DNA of 9,055 bases from assembly GCA_021814085.1 (NCBI GenBank), contig JAKAJA010000055.1, forward strand, positions 1 through 9,055. Reading direction: 5' to 3'. Below the pieces are notes generated by a model. The model did not search any database and was not told where the DNA came from. It saw only the letters and a program-made list of their open reading frames with translations. Positions 1-5,634 of the stretch are shown one piece after another. This stretch comes from Acidobacteriota bacterium (GTDB lineage Bacteria > Acidobacteriota > UBA4820 > DSQY01). The translations under genes were made by a program, and so were the position numbers. Position 1 is the stretch's first letter; each line of letters opens with the position of its first letter.

Positions 1-148
1 CCGCCTTCTCCGTGGCCTGGCCAAAGACCTCCTGGGAGGGGATGTGGACGGGATTGAGACGCTATGCGGGGAACTCTTCGAGGCCCACTGCGGGAACGTC
101 CGTCAGGCGCTCCTGGACCTCTACGACCGGTGGGCCGCGGAACGGTGA
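1..148 (+). CDS. C-terminal fragment of an unidentified protein, possibly an AAA+ ATPase
   Basis: Only the last 49 codons are in the window; the frame begins at base 2 and ends at TGA 146-148. The translation starts RLLRGLAKDLLGG and ends GNVRQALLDLYDRWAAER. The GNVRQAL segment, in an amphipathic C-terminal helix, resembles the sensor-2 G-[DN]-x-R motif found near the end of many AAA+ ATPases, where the arginine contacts bound nucleotide. That resemblance is the only clue and the Walker motifs would lie outside the window, so the family is a guess. The reading frame itself is supported by protein-like composition with charged and hydrophobic residues alternating, and by a tight 15-base convergent gap to the next gene. 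No terminator hairpin is visible in that gap. Confidence 0.55.
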   Translation, partial: RLLRGLAKDLLGGDVDGIETLCGELFEAHCGNVRQALLDLYDRWAAER

Positions 149-163
149 GCGCGGACCTCGGGG

Positions 164-502
164 CTAGGGAGCCGGTTCCGGTTCGAAGAGGCGTTCGAGG
201 ACGTTTCTCTCCACAGGATCCATCTCGAGGAACTCCACTCCCACCTCGAACTTGTCGCCCTTGGGTCGCTCGTACACAACGCGCACCTTCGCCTCGAGGA
301 CCCGTCCCTGGACGGAGATGAACATCATGAGGACGGAGCCGGGGCCGATGACCTCGTCATTAGCGAACATGCACCCGCCAAGGCCCACCTCCCGGGTCTT
401 GCTGAACGCGCCCACGTTCTCGTCGTCGAGCTTCTTCACGAAAACGGGGTTTTCTGAAGGGATCCTGGGGAAACGTCGCTGCTGCTCGTAGGCATCGCTC
501 AT
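164..502 (-). CDS. Single-domain PilZ protein (putative c-di-GMP effector)
   Basis: This is a 112-residue stand-alone PilZ domain, the usual length for this type. PilZ proteins bind cyclic di-GMP and relay it to motility, pili or exopolysaccharide machinery in the cytoplasm. The RxxxR phosphate-binding motif is present at residues 9-13 (RRFPR). The second signature, normally [DN]xSxxG, reads EVGLGG at 38-43, so the acidic/amide residue is Glu and the serine is Gly. The later strands (VLMMFISV, EAKVRVVYE, FEVGVEFLEM) fit the PilZ beta-barrel, followed by a short C-terminal helix ending EPEPAP. The ATG at 502 is preceded by GGAG with about six bases of spacing. The gene is convergent with the fragment on its left and divergent from the DUF4097 gene. 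Fold assignment is fairly secure; actual c-di-GMP binding is uncertain because of the altered second motif. Confidence 0.85.
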   Translation of the reverse strand: MSDAYEQQRRFPRIPSENPVFVKKLDDENVGAFSKTREVGLGGCMFANDEVIGPGSVLMMFISVQGRVLEAKVRVVYERPKGDKFEVGVEFLEMDPVERNVLERLFEPEPAP

Positions 503-529
503 GGCGGACTCCGTGACAACCTGCTCATC

Positions 530-558
530 ACTTTAACCCCGGCGGGCCGGCGGCGCAA
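530..558 (-). promoter_or_regulatory. Candidate sigma-70-type promoter for the PilZ gene
   Basis: Read on the minus strand, TTGCGC (558-553) and TAAAGT (535-530) are separated by 17 bases. The -10 matches TATAAT at four of six positions; the -35 matches only TTG. The start would fall near 523, giving a leader of about 20 bases that contains the GGAG ribosome site. The same -10 hexamer, TAAAGT, with the same 17-base spacing, occurs before the propeller sensor gene. Prediction by eye only. Confidence 0.4.
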
Positions 559-655
559 CAACCGGGGAGTCCGTGGAGGAGCCCCCCTCAGGGGCGCCGT
601 AGACTACTTCCCGAATGCAACCTTCCACGCCTCCTTTTCGTCTTAGGGAGCATGT

Positions 656-681
656 GGGGGCGCTGCCCCCCTTGGCCAAGG
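656..681 (+). promoter_or_regulatory. Hairpin and palindrome at the ribosome-binding site of the DUF4097 gene
   Basis: GGGGGC (656-661) and GCCCCC (665-670) form a perfect 6-bp GC stem with a 3-base loop. It is followed directly by the 12-base palindrome CCTTGGCCAAGG (670-681), whose right end is part of the Shine-Dalgarno sequence AAGGAG (678-683). The ATG follows at 690 with six bases of spacing. Because the palindrome can fold CCTT onto AAGG, the ribosome site may be partly masked in the mRNA. The structure is seen in the sequence; a regulatory role is inferred. I see no convincing -35/-10 pair for this gene in 503-655. Confidence 0.35.
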
Positions 682-689
682 AGAGGGAC

Positions 690-1619
690 ATGCGGATGAA
701 AACGATCACCTTGTCGGCGCTCGCCCTGATGGCAGCCGTTGGCGTCCTGGCGGAAACAGCCACGTACCACACGGTGAAATCTTTCACTCCCAAGGCGGGA
801 GGAACGCTGAAAGTGGAAGCGGCTTTCCAGGACATCAGGGTCGACGTGGCGCCGGGGACGGCCGTGGAAGTCACGGTAGACCTCAAGATCACCACCGTTC
901 CCCAGGACCCCAAGGAGATCATCAAGGCCTTCGAGCCAGTCTTCGAGGAGACGGGCGACACCATTCTCGTCCGGTCCAAGAGCAAATCCGGGTTCACTTT
1001 CGGGTTTTCCAGCTCCTCCGGTACCATCGCCGTCCGCATGCCCCCCGGCATGCACCTGAACCTCCACACCGGCTCGGGAGACGTGTCGGTCAAGGGAGAC
1101 CTGGGTGGAACGGACCTGATCTGTGAGACCGGGTCAGGCGACGTGAAGGTGGACGGGACCGCCCGGGACCTGCACGCCGAGACGGGCTCGGGGAACGTGG
1201 CGGTCGCCCTCTCCACCCCGGCGCGATCCGCCGGCGTCCACACGGGCTCGGGCGACGTGGTCTTCTCCGGTGGAGCCGCGACCTTCAAGGGTGAAGCGGG
1301 ATCGGGGGACGTCACCGCCGACGGCCTGACGGGATCGGCCAAGATGGACACGGGTTCAGGGGACATCAAGGCCTCCTGGGCGCAGCTCTCCGCGGGCGCC
1401 ACCGTCAAGACGGAATCGGGATCGGGCAGTGTCCGCTTGACCTTCCCCGGCAGCACCGCCTTGGGAGGCGCTCTGGACACGGGCTCCGGGAACATCCGGA
1501 GCGACTTCCCCGGGACCTCCAGCGACAGGGGCCGCCGCTGGGCCTTCGCGGGAGGACCGGGCGCCGGCCAGGTCTCCGTGGAAACGGGCTCAGGAGACAT
1601 CACCGTCCTCAAGAAGTGA
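690..1619 (+). CDS. Exported DUF4097-family beta-strand repeat protein
   Basis: A 309-residue exported protein of the DUF4097 type, a family of repetitive right-handed beta-solenoid-like proteins often called putative adhesins; the biochemical role is unknown. Residues 1-21 form a signal peptide (MRMK, a hydrophobic stretch, then VLA before ETAT). Residues 22-120 form a beta-rich N-terminal part. From residue 126 there are nine copies of [HED]-[TAS]-G-S-G-[DNS]-[VI], near residues 126, 146, 164, 184, 202, 220, 242, 262 and 298, mostly 18-22 residues apart, as expected for one coil per repeat. The start at 690 is chosen because AAGGAG lies six bases upstream and the signal peptide begins there; an in-frame ATG at 615 would add a non-signal-like extension. 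The protein ends ITVLKK, so there is no C-terminal anchor, and it probably stays periplasmic or is released. It is monocistronic: the terminator follows 20 bases after the stop. Confidence 0.88.
   Translation: MRMKTITLSALALMAAVGVLAETATYHTVKSFTPKAGGTLKVEAAFQDIRVDVAPGTAVEVTVDLKITTVPQDPKEIIKAFEPVFEETGDTILVRSKSKSGFTFGFSSSSGTIAVRMPPGMHLNLHTGSGDVSVKGDLGGTDLICETGSGDVKVDGTARDLHAETGSGNVAVALSTPARSAGVHTGSGDVVFSGGAATFKGEAGSGDVTADGLTGSAKMDTGSGDIKASWAQLSAGATVKTESGSGSVRLTFPGSTALGGALDTGSGNIRSDFPGTSSDRGRRWAFAGGPGAGQVSVETGSGDITVLKK
1065..1601 (+). repeat. Nine degenerate in-frame repeats encoding the GSG-D-V motif
   Basis: The segment encodes nine copies of a seven-residue motif around GSG[DNS][VI]. At DNA level the copies vary (ggctcgggagac, gggtcaggcgac, ggctcgggcgac, ggttcaggggac and similar), so the protein motif is conserved by selection while codons drift. 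Spacing is about 54-66 bases, with a longer step before the last copy. This is a protein-structural repeat, not a mobile or CRISPR repeat. Confidence 0.85.
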
Positions 1620-1639
1620 CCGAACCCTCACCTGCAAAC

Positions 1640-1675
1640 AAAAGGCGGCCGCCCACTTTAGGGCGGCCGCCTTTT
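1640..1675. terminator. Bidirectional rho-independent terminator
   Basis: The arms AAAAGGCGGCCGCCC (1640-1654) and its exact reverse complement (1661-1675) form a perfect 15-bp stem with the 6-base loop ACTTTA. The stem core is GC-only and each strand ends in TTTT, so it can stop transcription in both directions. It lies 20 bases after the DUF4097 stop and 22 bases after the stop of the minus-strand lipoprotein gene, as expected for a terminator shared by convergent units. Confidence 0.92.
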
Positions 1676-1697
1676 GCTGCAAGAAGGTCGGATGTTG

Positions 1698-2888
1698 TCA
1701 GGGCCTGATCGTGGCGAGCATGAGGTTGGATTCCCCCGCGTGGTGCTGGTATCCGATGCCGAAATCCAGGGGCGCCACCGTCCCCGCACCGTGGTAGGCC
1801 TCCAGCAGGTCCTTCTGCTCAAACATCTTGAACAGTTTGATGGGCCCCTTGTAGGTGCCGTAGAACCGCACATCCCATTTCTTGGACTGGAAATATTTCA
1901 GGGGGATGCCCGAGTCGTCCTCCAGAACCGCCGCGGTCCCTGTGAGGATGAAGGTGCGCACCGTGGAGAAGTGATCTCGGAACATGAGGTAAGACGCGGC
2001 CTTCAGGAAGGTCGTGGGGCGAGGCATCTTCTGGAGGAAGGCGGTGAACTGGGGAACCTTCTTCAAGGCGGCGTCGGAGAGGTCCTGGGAAAAATAGTAG
2101 AGGGACTGGGTTGAAGCGGCCCCCTCCTTCTGGAAATCGACGCGTACGGCATGAGCCACCCCAGGGCCCTGCGGAGCCACGGGTGTCCCGTCGGCGGCCA
2201 GGGCGAGGGGCTGCACGTCGAGGATGCGGTGACCGGTTCCCGCCAGAAAGACCAGGAGGATGGGGAGGGTCCCCTTTTGCGTCAGTTCCTCTTCCATGTC
2301 GTTGGTGCGGAAGAAGCTGATCTGCAGGATGGGGGTGATGTAGGTTTCCATCTCCTTCAAGCTTTTGTCGAGGCTTTCGGGAGGAAGGGCCATGAGGCCG
2401 GGCACGGACCCCACCGGCTCGAGCCCTACGAGCACGTAAGCTTGGGCGTCGGGATAGAAGGCCGTGGCGTAGAGGATGTCGGGCCCTCCGAAGGGGTAGA
2501 ACACCGTGGAGGATGAGGCCCGGATGGCGCCGAGATTGGCGTCGCTCCAGCGGCGCACCTTGGAGAGTCGGGCCGCTTCGTGCTGTTTCCACAGGTTCCC
2601 GAGGATGCGGGCGTGGGCCTTCCACGATGGCCGCTCCTGGATGGCCGCCAGTGGGCCGTCCCCCTCTACGGTCAGGCCCGCGAGAATGCGGGCGGTGTCC
2701 GTGAGGAGGCGGGACCGGTCCGTCACCTCGGGACCCTTTTGCGGAGGAGCTTCCTGGTGGGCCTCGGGCTGGACCGCGGGCGGAGCCGGCCGCTTGGCGG
2801 GCGCCTCGGGGGCGGGGGCACCCCGATTGCAAGAGAGGGCCAGGGCGGCGAGGGCGAGCGCGACGGGGAGGAGGGTTCGTGTGCTCAT
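1698..2888 (-). CDS. Uncharacterised lipoprotein coupled to the permease
   Basis: This 396-residue protein is from a family I do not recognise by name. Residues 1-19 are a hydrophobic signal segment leading to C20 (LALSC), which looks like a lipoprotein cleavage site, although leucine at -2 is not the consensus. The residue after Cys is Asn, which under the E. coli +2 rule would favour the outer membrane. Residues 21-53 are a Pro/Ala-rich linker (APAPEAPAKRPAPPAVQPE). The remainder looks like one mixed alpha/beta domain with an aromatic block at 129-160 (VFYPFGGPDILY, AFYPDAQAYVLVGLEPVG) and further Tyr/Phe-rich strands (SLYYFSQDL, RFYGTYKGPIKLF). The start ATG at 2888 overlaps the permease TGA as ATGA, and its own Shine-Dalgarno (AAAGGA) is distant, so translation is probably coupled to the permease. 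The unit ends at the bidirectional terminator. A role at the surface or periplasm linked to the permease substrate is inferred from this arrangement only. Confidence 0.82.
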   Translation of the reverse strand: MSTRTLLPVALALAALALSCNRGAPAPEAPAKRPAPPAVQPEAHQEAPPQKGPEVTDRSRLLTDTARILAGLTVEGDGPLAAIQERPSWKAHARILGNLWKQHEAARLSKVRRWSDANLGAIRASSSTVFYPFGGPDILYATAFYPDAQAYVLVGLEPVGSVPGLMALPPESLDKSLKEMETYITPILQISFFRTNDMEEELTQKGTLPILLVFLAGTGHRILDVQPLALAADGTPVAPQGPGVAHAVRVDFQKEGAASTQSLYYFSQDLSDAALKKVPQFTAFLQKMPRPTTFLKAASYLMFRDHFSTVRTFILTGTAAVLEDDSGIPLKYFQSKKWDVRFYGTYKGPIKLFKMFEQKDLLEAYHGAGTVAPLDFGIGYQHHAGESNLMLATIRP

Positions 2889-4207
2889 GGCGCGGTTGCG
2901 AGTCCTTTCCGGGCGGCGGGGAAATAGAGCAGGAGCCCCAGCAGGAGCGTCCCGAGCCCTGCCAGGGATTCGAAGGGTTTGTTCCAGAGGATGAAGGTGA
3001 GCATCCACCCGTTGATGGCGAGGAAGATGAGCGGCGTGAAGGGGTATCCCCAGGTGCGATACGGGCGATGGAGGTCCGGCTGGCGAAACCTCAGGACGAA
3101 AACACCCGCCACCGTCAGGAGGGTGGACAGGGCGAGGGTGAACCCGAGGAAGGTGATGATCCGCTCGAAGGTGGCGGTGAGGAGCATGCCCAGCACGAGG
3201 ACCAGCTGGAGGAGGATGGCCCCCAGGGGAGCACCCGAGGCCGTGGTTCCCGCCAGACGTTTGAAGAGGGGGATATCCTCTCCCATGACCTGGGCGACCC
3301 TCGGTCCCGCCCACGTCATGGCGCTGATAGTGGAAACCAGGCCGAGGGAGATGAGCCCGCTCATGATGCGCCCGCCGAGGGGGCCGAAGATGTGGGCCGC
3401 CGCTATGGACCCCACCTCCACCTGCCCCGAGAGCTCCTCCATGGGCGCCGCCCGCAGGAAGACATAGTTGATCGCCACGTAGAGGAGCATGACCACGGCT
3501 GTTCCCGCCACCAGGGCCCTGGGCAGGTCCTTTCGGGGGTCTCGCATCTCGCCAGCCACGTAAGCCGCCGCGTTCCACCCCGAATAGGCGTAGGAAACAA
3601 AGACGAGAGAGACGGCGAACGGCCCGCCGAAGAGGAGGGCCCAATCGGCGGCCACCGGCATGAAGCTCAGGTCCTGCGGCCGGGCCATGAAGACGCCGCA
3701 TAAGGAGAGGCCGGCGATGAGGAGGACCTTCAAGGTGGTAAAGGCCACCTGAAACCTCGCCCCGGCCGTCACGCCGCAGGCGTGGACGGCGGAGATGAGG
3801 CAGACCACCGCGGCCGCCACCAGGGTCGGGTGTGGGACGGGAGCCACCCGGGAGAGGTAGGCCGCGAGGGCCATGGCCGCGGCGGCCACGGGCGCCGCGA
3901 ACCCTACGGTCAGGGAAACCCACCCGGAGAGGAACCCCACGGCGGGATGATAGATGACGGAGAGGTAGTTATACTCTCCACCAGAGCGGGGCAGGGCGGC
4001 GCCCAGTTCTCCGTAGCTCAGGGCGCCGCAGAGGGATGCCGCGCCGCCGATCACCCACAGGGCCAAGAGGGCGAAGGCGGAGTGAAAGGCCGCCACCTGA
4101 AATCCGAGGCTCGTGAAGACCCCCGTCCCCACCATGTTGGCGACGACGATGCAGGCGGCCGTGAACGCCGATATCCGGTGGTCCTGCTCGGCGGGGGTGC
4201 TATCCAT
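2885..4207 (-). CDS. APC-superfamily amino acid/polyamine permease
   Basis: This is a 440-residue inner-membrane transporter of the amino acid-polyamine-organocation superfamily, close in length to the usual 430-480. About twelve hydrophobic segments are visible. TM1 has the unwound substrate-site motif VGTGVF (residues 26-31), and TM2 leads into LSYGELGAALPRSGGEYNY (63-81), a family hallmark. TM6 has FVSYAYSGWNAAAYVAGE followed by MRDPRKDLPRAL (to about residue 232), matching the family pattern of Glu, Asn/Asp-Pro, Arg and Pro-Arg-Ala. Substrate cannot be read from the sequence; an LAT- or YfnA-like amino acid carrier is most likely. The start at 4207 gives a typical short N-terminus (MDSTPAEQDHRISAF). 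An in-frame ATG at 4273 would add 22 residues with no transporter character, and neither start has a strong ribosome site. It is the first gene of a two-gene unit with the lipoprotein. Confidence 0.88.
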   Translation of the reverse strand: MDSTPAEQDHRISAFTAACIVVANMVGTGVFTSLGFQVAAFHSAFALLALWVIGGAASLCGALSYGELGAALPRSGGEYNYLSVIYHPAVGFLSGWVSLTVGFAAPVAAAAMALAAYLSRVAPVPHPTLVAAAVVCLISAVHACGVTAGARFQVAFTTLKVLLIAGLSLCGVFMARPQDLSFMPVAADWALLFGGPFAVSLVFVSYAYSGWNAAAYVAGEMRDPRKDLPRALVAGTAVVMLLYVAINYVFLRAAPMEELSGQVEVGSIAAAHIFGPLGGRIMSGLISLGLVSTISAMTWAGPRVAQVMGEDIPLFKRLAGTTASGAPLGAILLQLVLVLGMLLTATFERIITFLGFTLALSTLLTVAGVFVLRFRQPDLHRPYRTWGYPFTPLIFLAINGWMLTFILWNKPFESLAGLGTLLLGLLLYFPAARKGLATAP

Positions 4208-4302
4208 GGTTCTGCGGCTCTGGTTCCACCTATGCCCCTTGAAGTGAGGAGCCGATTCTATGGGCGCGGCCATGACCTGTCAAGTGAAACCCCTCTTCCG
4301 TC

Positions 4303-4331
4303 TTGACTTCCGCCATTCCAGAGGCTAAAAC
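4303..4331 (+). promoter_or_regulatory. Candidate sigma-70-type promoter for the exported hydrolase
   Basis: TTGACT (4303-4308, five of six matches to TTGACA) and TAAAAC (4326-4331, four of six matches to TATAAT) are separated by exactly 17 bases. Transcription would start near 4338, leaving a leader of about 30 bases that contains the ribosome site GAGGG (4358-4362). A perfect palindrome covers the predicted start point. Confidence 0.55.
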
Positions 4332-4356
4332 CGTACCTGGTACGGGCACCTTTCAA
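4325..4356 (-). promoter_or_regulatory. Weak candidate promoter for the permease-lipoprotein unit
   Basis: Read on the minus strand, TTGAAA (4356-4351) matches TTGACA at five of six positions. The best downstream hexamer, TTTTAG (4330-4325), is poor and lies 20 bases away. A spacer this long is unusual for sigma-70 but is characteristic of promoters activated by MerR-type regulators, and here the palindrome 4331-4345 lies wholly within it. Transcription would begin near 4318, upstream of both possible permease starts. Confidence 0.25.
4331..4345. promoter_or_regulatory. Perfect 15-base palindrome, candidate operator
   Basis: CCGTACCTGGTACGG has two perfect 7-base arms around a single T. It overlaps the last base of the + strand -10 box and the predicted + start site, and sits inside the spacer of the weak minus-strand promoter. 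This is a suitable place for a regulator controlling both divergent units. The half-sites CCGTAC and GTACGG match those of the classical mer operator, though with a 3-base rather than 4-base centre. No regulator gene is present in the window. Confidence 0.5.
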
Positions 4357-4369
4357 AGAGGGCCACTGC

Positions 4370-5596
4370 ATGCGTTTGCGGGACAAGATTCTAACCCTCC
4401 TCCTGACCTGCCTCTTTGCAACCCTCGTCCACGCGCAGGATCCCCCGCCGCCCCCGCAGGGTTCCCAGCCGATCCAGGCCCTCACTCCTTCCGAATCGCC
4501 GAAGGGCGCGAATGAGCTTCCCGCTTACAGCCCCGCGACTTACCCGATCTCCGCCCCGCCCGAAGGATTCCGCCTCGCTCCCGTGGTCATCACCGACCTT
4601 CAGGACACGCAGATGCAGTCCGGCCCCACGGAACCCGCATCCATTCTCCAGACGCGCCAGCGATTCGCCTCCGGCCGGGACAAGGTCCTCGTGGATATTT
4701 TTCGCCCCCGCGCCCCTGGGCGTTATCCCGCGGTCATCCTCCTGCACGGCGCCGATCCGCACCTGGGGGAAAAGCACTATTACGAGATGGCGGAGGATTT
4801 GGCCAATTCGGGGTTCGTGTGCCTCTTCGTGCGTTACTACGACCGGGGCCGGCGCGGGAGGGGGAACCGGAGCGACTGGACTCGCACCATCGGCGACGCC
4901 CTCACCTTCGCGGCGACCCTCCCCGATGTGGACAAATCGCGGATGGCACTCCTCGGCTACTCCCTCGGCGCCTTTCTGTCCCTCACCTACGCCCCAACCG
5001 ACCCGCGCGTCCAGGCGGTGGTCGCCTACTACGGCGGAATCTCGCCCGGGGACATGTCCGAGGCCATGGAGAACATGCCGCCTACCCTTTTGCTCCACGG
5101 CACCTATGACCGTACGGTTCCCGTGAGGCGTTCCATCGACGCCTTCGAACAACTCCGCCTCAAGGCCAAACCCGTGGACGTGGTCATATACCCCAAGGTG
5201 GGGCACGGCTTCACCCTCCACACCCGGGGCGGCTGGGACGAGGTCGTGGGGGAAGACTCCTGGAGCCGCACCATCGCCTTCCTGAATTTCCACCTCAAGT
5301 ACCCCGCCTGGACACCCGAGGTCCCCCTGCCCGATCCCCAGGGGCCCGCGGACGGAAAGGCTTCACCGCCCCGCCGCGACCTCTTCCCGGGCCTGCCTAC
5401 CCTAAAGGTGCCCTACCTGGAGAAGCTGGAGGCCGAAGGCAGAGGAACCGTCCTCGTCGATCCCACGGCCGAGGAGATCAAGGCCTTGTCCACCAAGCTC
5501 CCGCCCCCGCGGCACCGGCACTCCGCCAAGAAGGCCCCGGCTAAGGGGAAGACCTCCGCCCAGACACCAAAATCGGCACCGCCGAAGAAGCCCTAG
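4370..5596 (+). CDS. Exported dienelactone hydrolase-like alpha/beta hydrolase with Lys/Pro-rich tail
   Basis: A 408-residue alpha/beta hydrolase of the dienelactone hydrolase/prolyl oligopeptidase-like group, probably a periplasmic esterase; the substrate is unknown. Residues 1-22 are a signal peptide (MRLRDK, hydrophobic core, VHA before Q23). Residues 23-95 are a Pro-rich linker starting QDPPPPPQ. The catalytic domain spans roughly 95-312: oxyanion region LLHGAD (124-129), nucleophile elbow GYSLG with S198, acid D247 in GTYD, and histidine H279 in VGHGF. All three triad residues are present and correctly ordered. Residues 313-408 are an extra C-terminal region ending in a Lys/Ala/Pro-rich tail (AKKAPAKGKTSAQTPKSAPP), not part of the fold. 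GAGGG with seven bases of spacing supports the start. A sigma-70-like promoter lies upstream. The gene converges with the next hydrolase across 38 bases, without an obvious hairpin. Confidence 0.88.
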   Translation: MRLRDKILTLLLTCLFATLVHAQDPPPPPQGSQPIQALTPSESPKGANELPAYSPATYPISAPPEGFRLAPVVITDLQDTQMQSGPTEPASILQTRQRFASGRDKVLVDIFRPRAPGRYPAVILLHGADPHLGEKHYYEMAEDLANSGFVCLFVRYYDRGRRGRGNRSDWTRTIGDALTFAATLPDVDKSRMALLGYSLGAFLSLTYAPTDPRVQAVVAYYGGISPGDMSEAMENMPPTLLLHGTYDRTVPVRRSIDAFEQLRLKAKPVDVVIYPKVGHGFTLHTRGGWDEVVGEDSWSRTIAFLNFHLKYPAWTPEVPLPDPQGPADGKASPPRRDLFPGLPTLKVPYLEKLEAEGRGTVLVDPTAEEIKALSTKLPPPRHRHSAKKAPAKGKTSAQTPKSAPPKKP

Positions 5597-5634
5597 CGAA
5601 GAATCAGAGGCGGGACTGCTGTCAGGAGCGGGGA

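Noticed and set aside
615..689. Upstream ATG extending the DUF4097 protein by 25 residues
   Set aside because: The extension would put non-hydrophobic sequence before the signal peptide, and the ATG at 690 has a well-placed AAGGAG.
1065..1601. Regularly spaced short repeats as a possible CRISPR array
   Set aside because: The repeats are short, degenerate and in frame with a coding gene; they encode a protein motif and lack identical repeats and unique spacers.
533..1612. Long minus-strand open frame with repeated SPEPV motifs opposite the DUF4097 gene
   Set aside because: The SPEPV repeats are the reverse-strand reading of the codons for TGSGDV. The + strand frame has a signal peptide, ribosome site and family repeats; the antisense frame has none.
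1698..3923. A 741-codon minus-strand frame that could be read as one large protein
   Set aside because: Only the part from the ATG at 2888 is the lipoprotein. The first 345 codons overlap the permease in another frame and are Arg/Gly/Pro-rich noise from GC-rich DNA.
4208..4273. Upstream ATG at 4273 extending the permease by 22 residues
   Set aside because: The extra residues are hydrophilic and unlike APC N-termini. Neither start has a strong ribosome site, so this remains possible but less likely than 4207.
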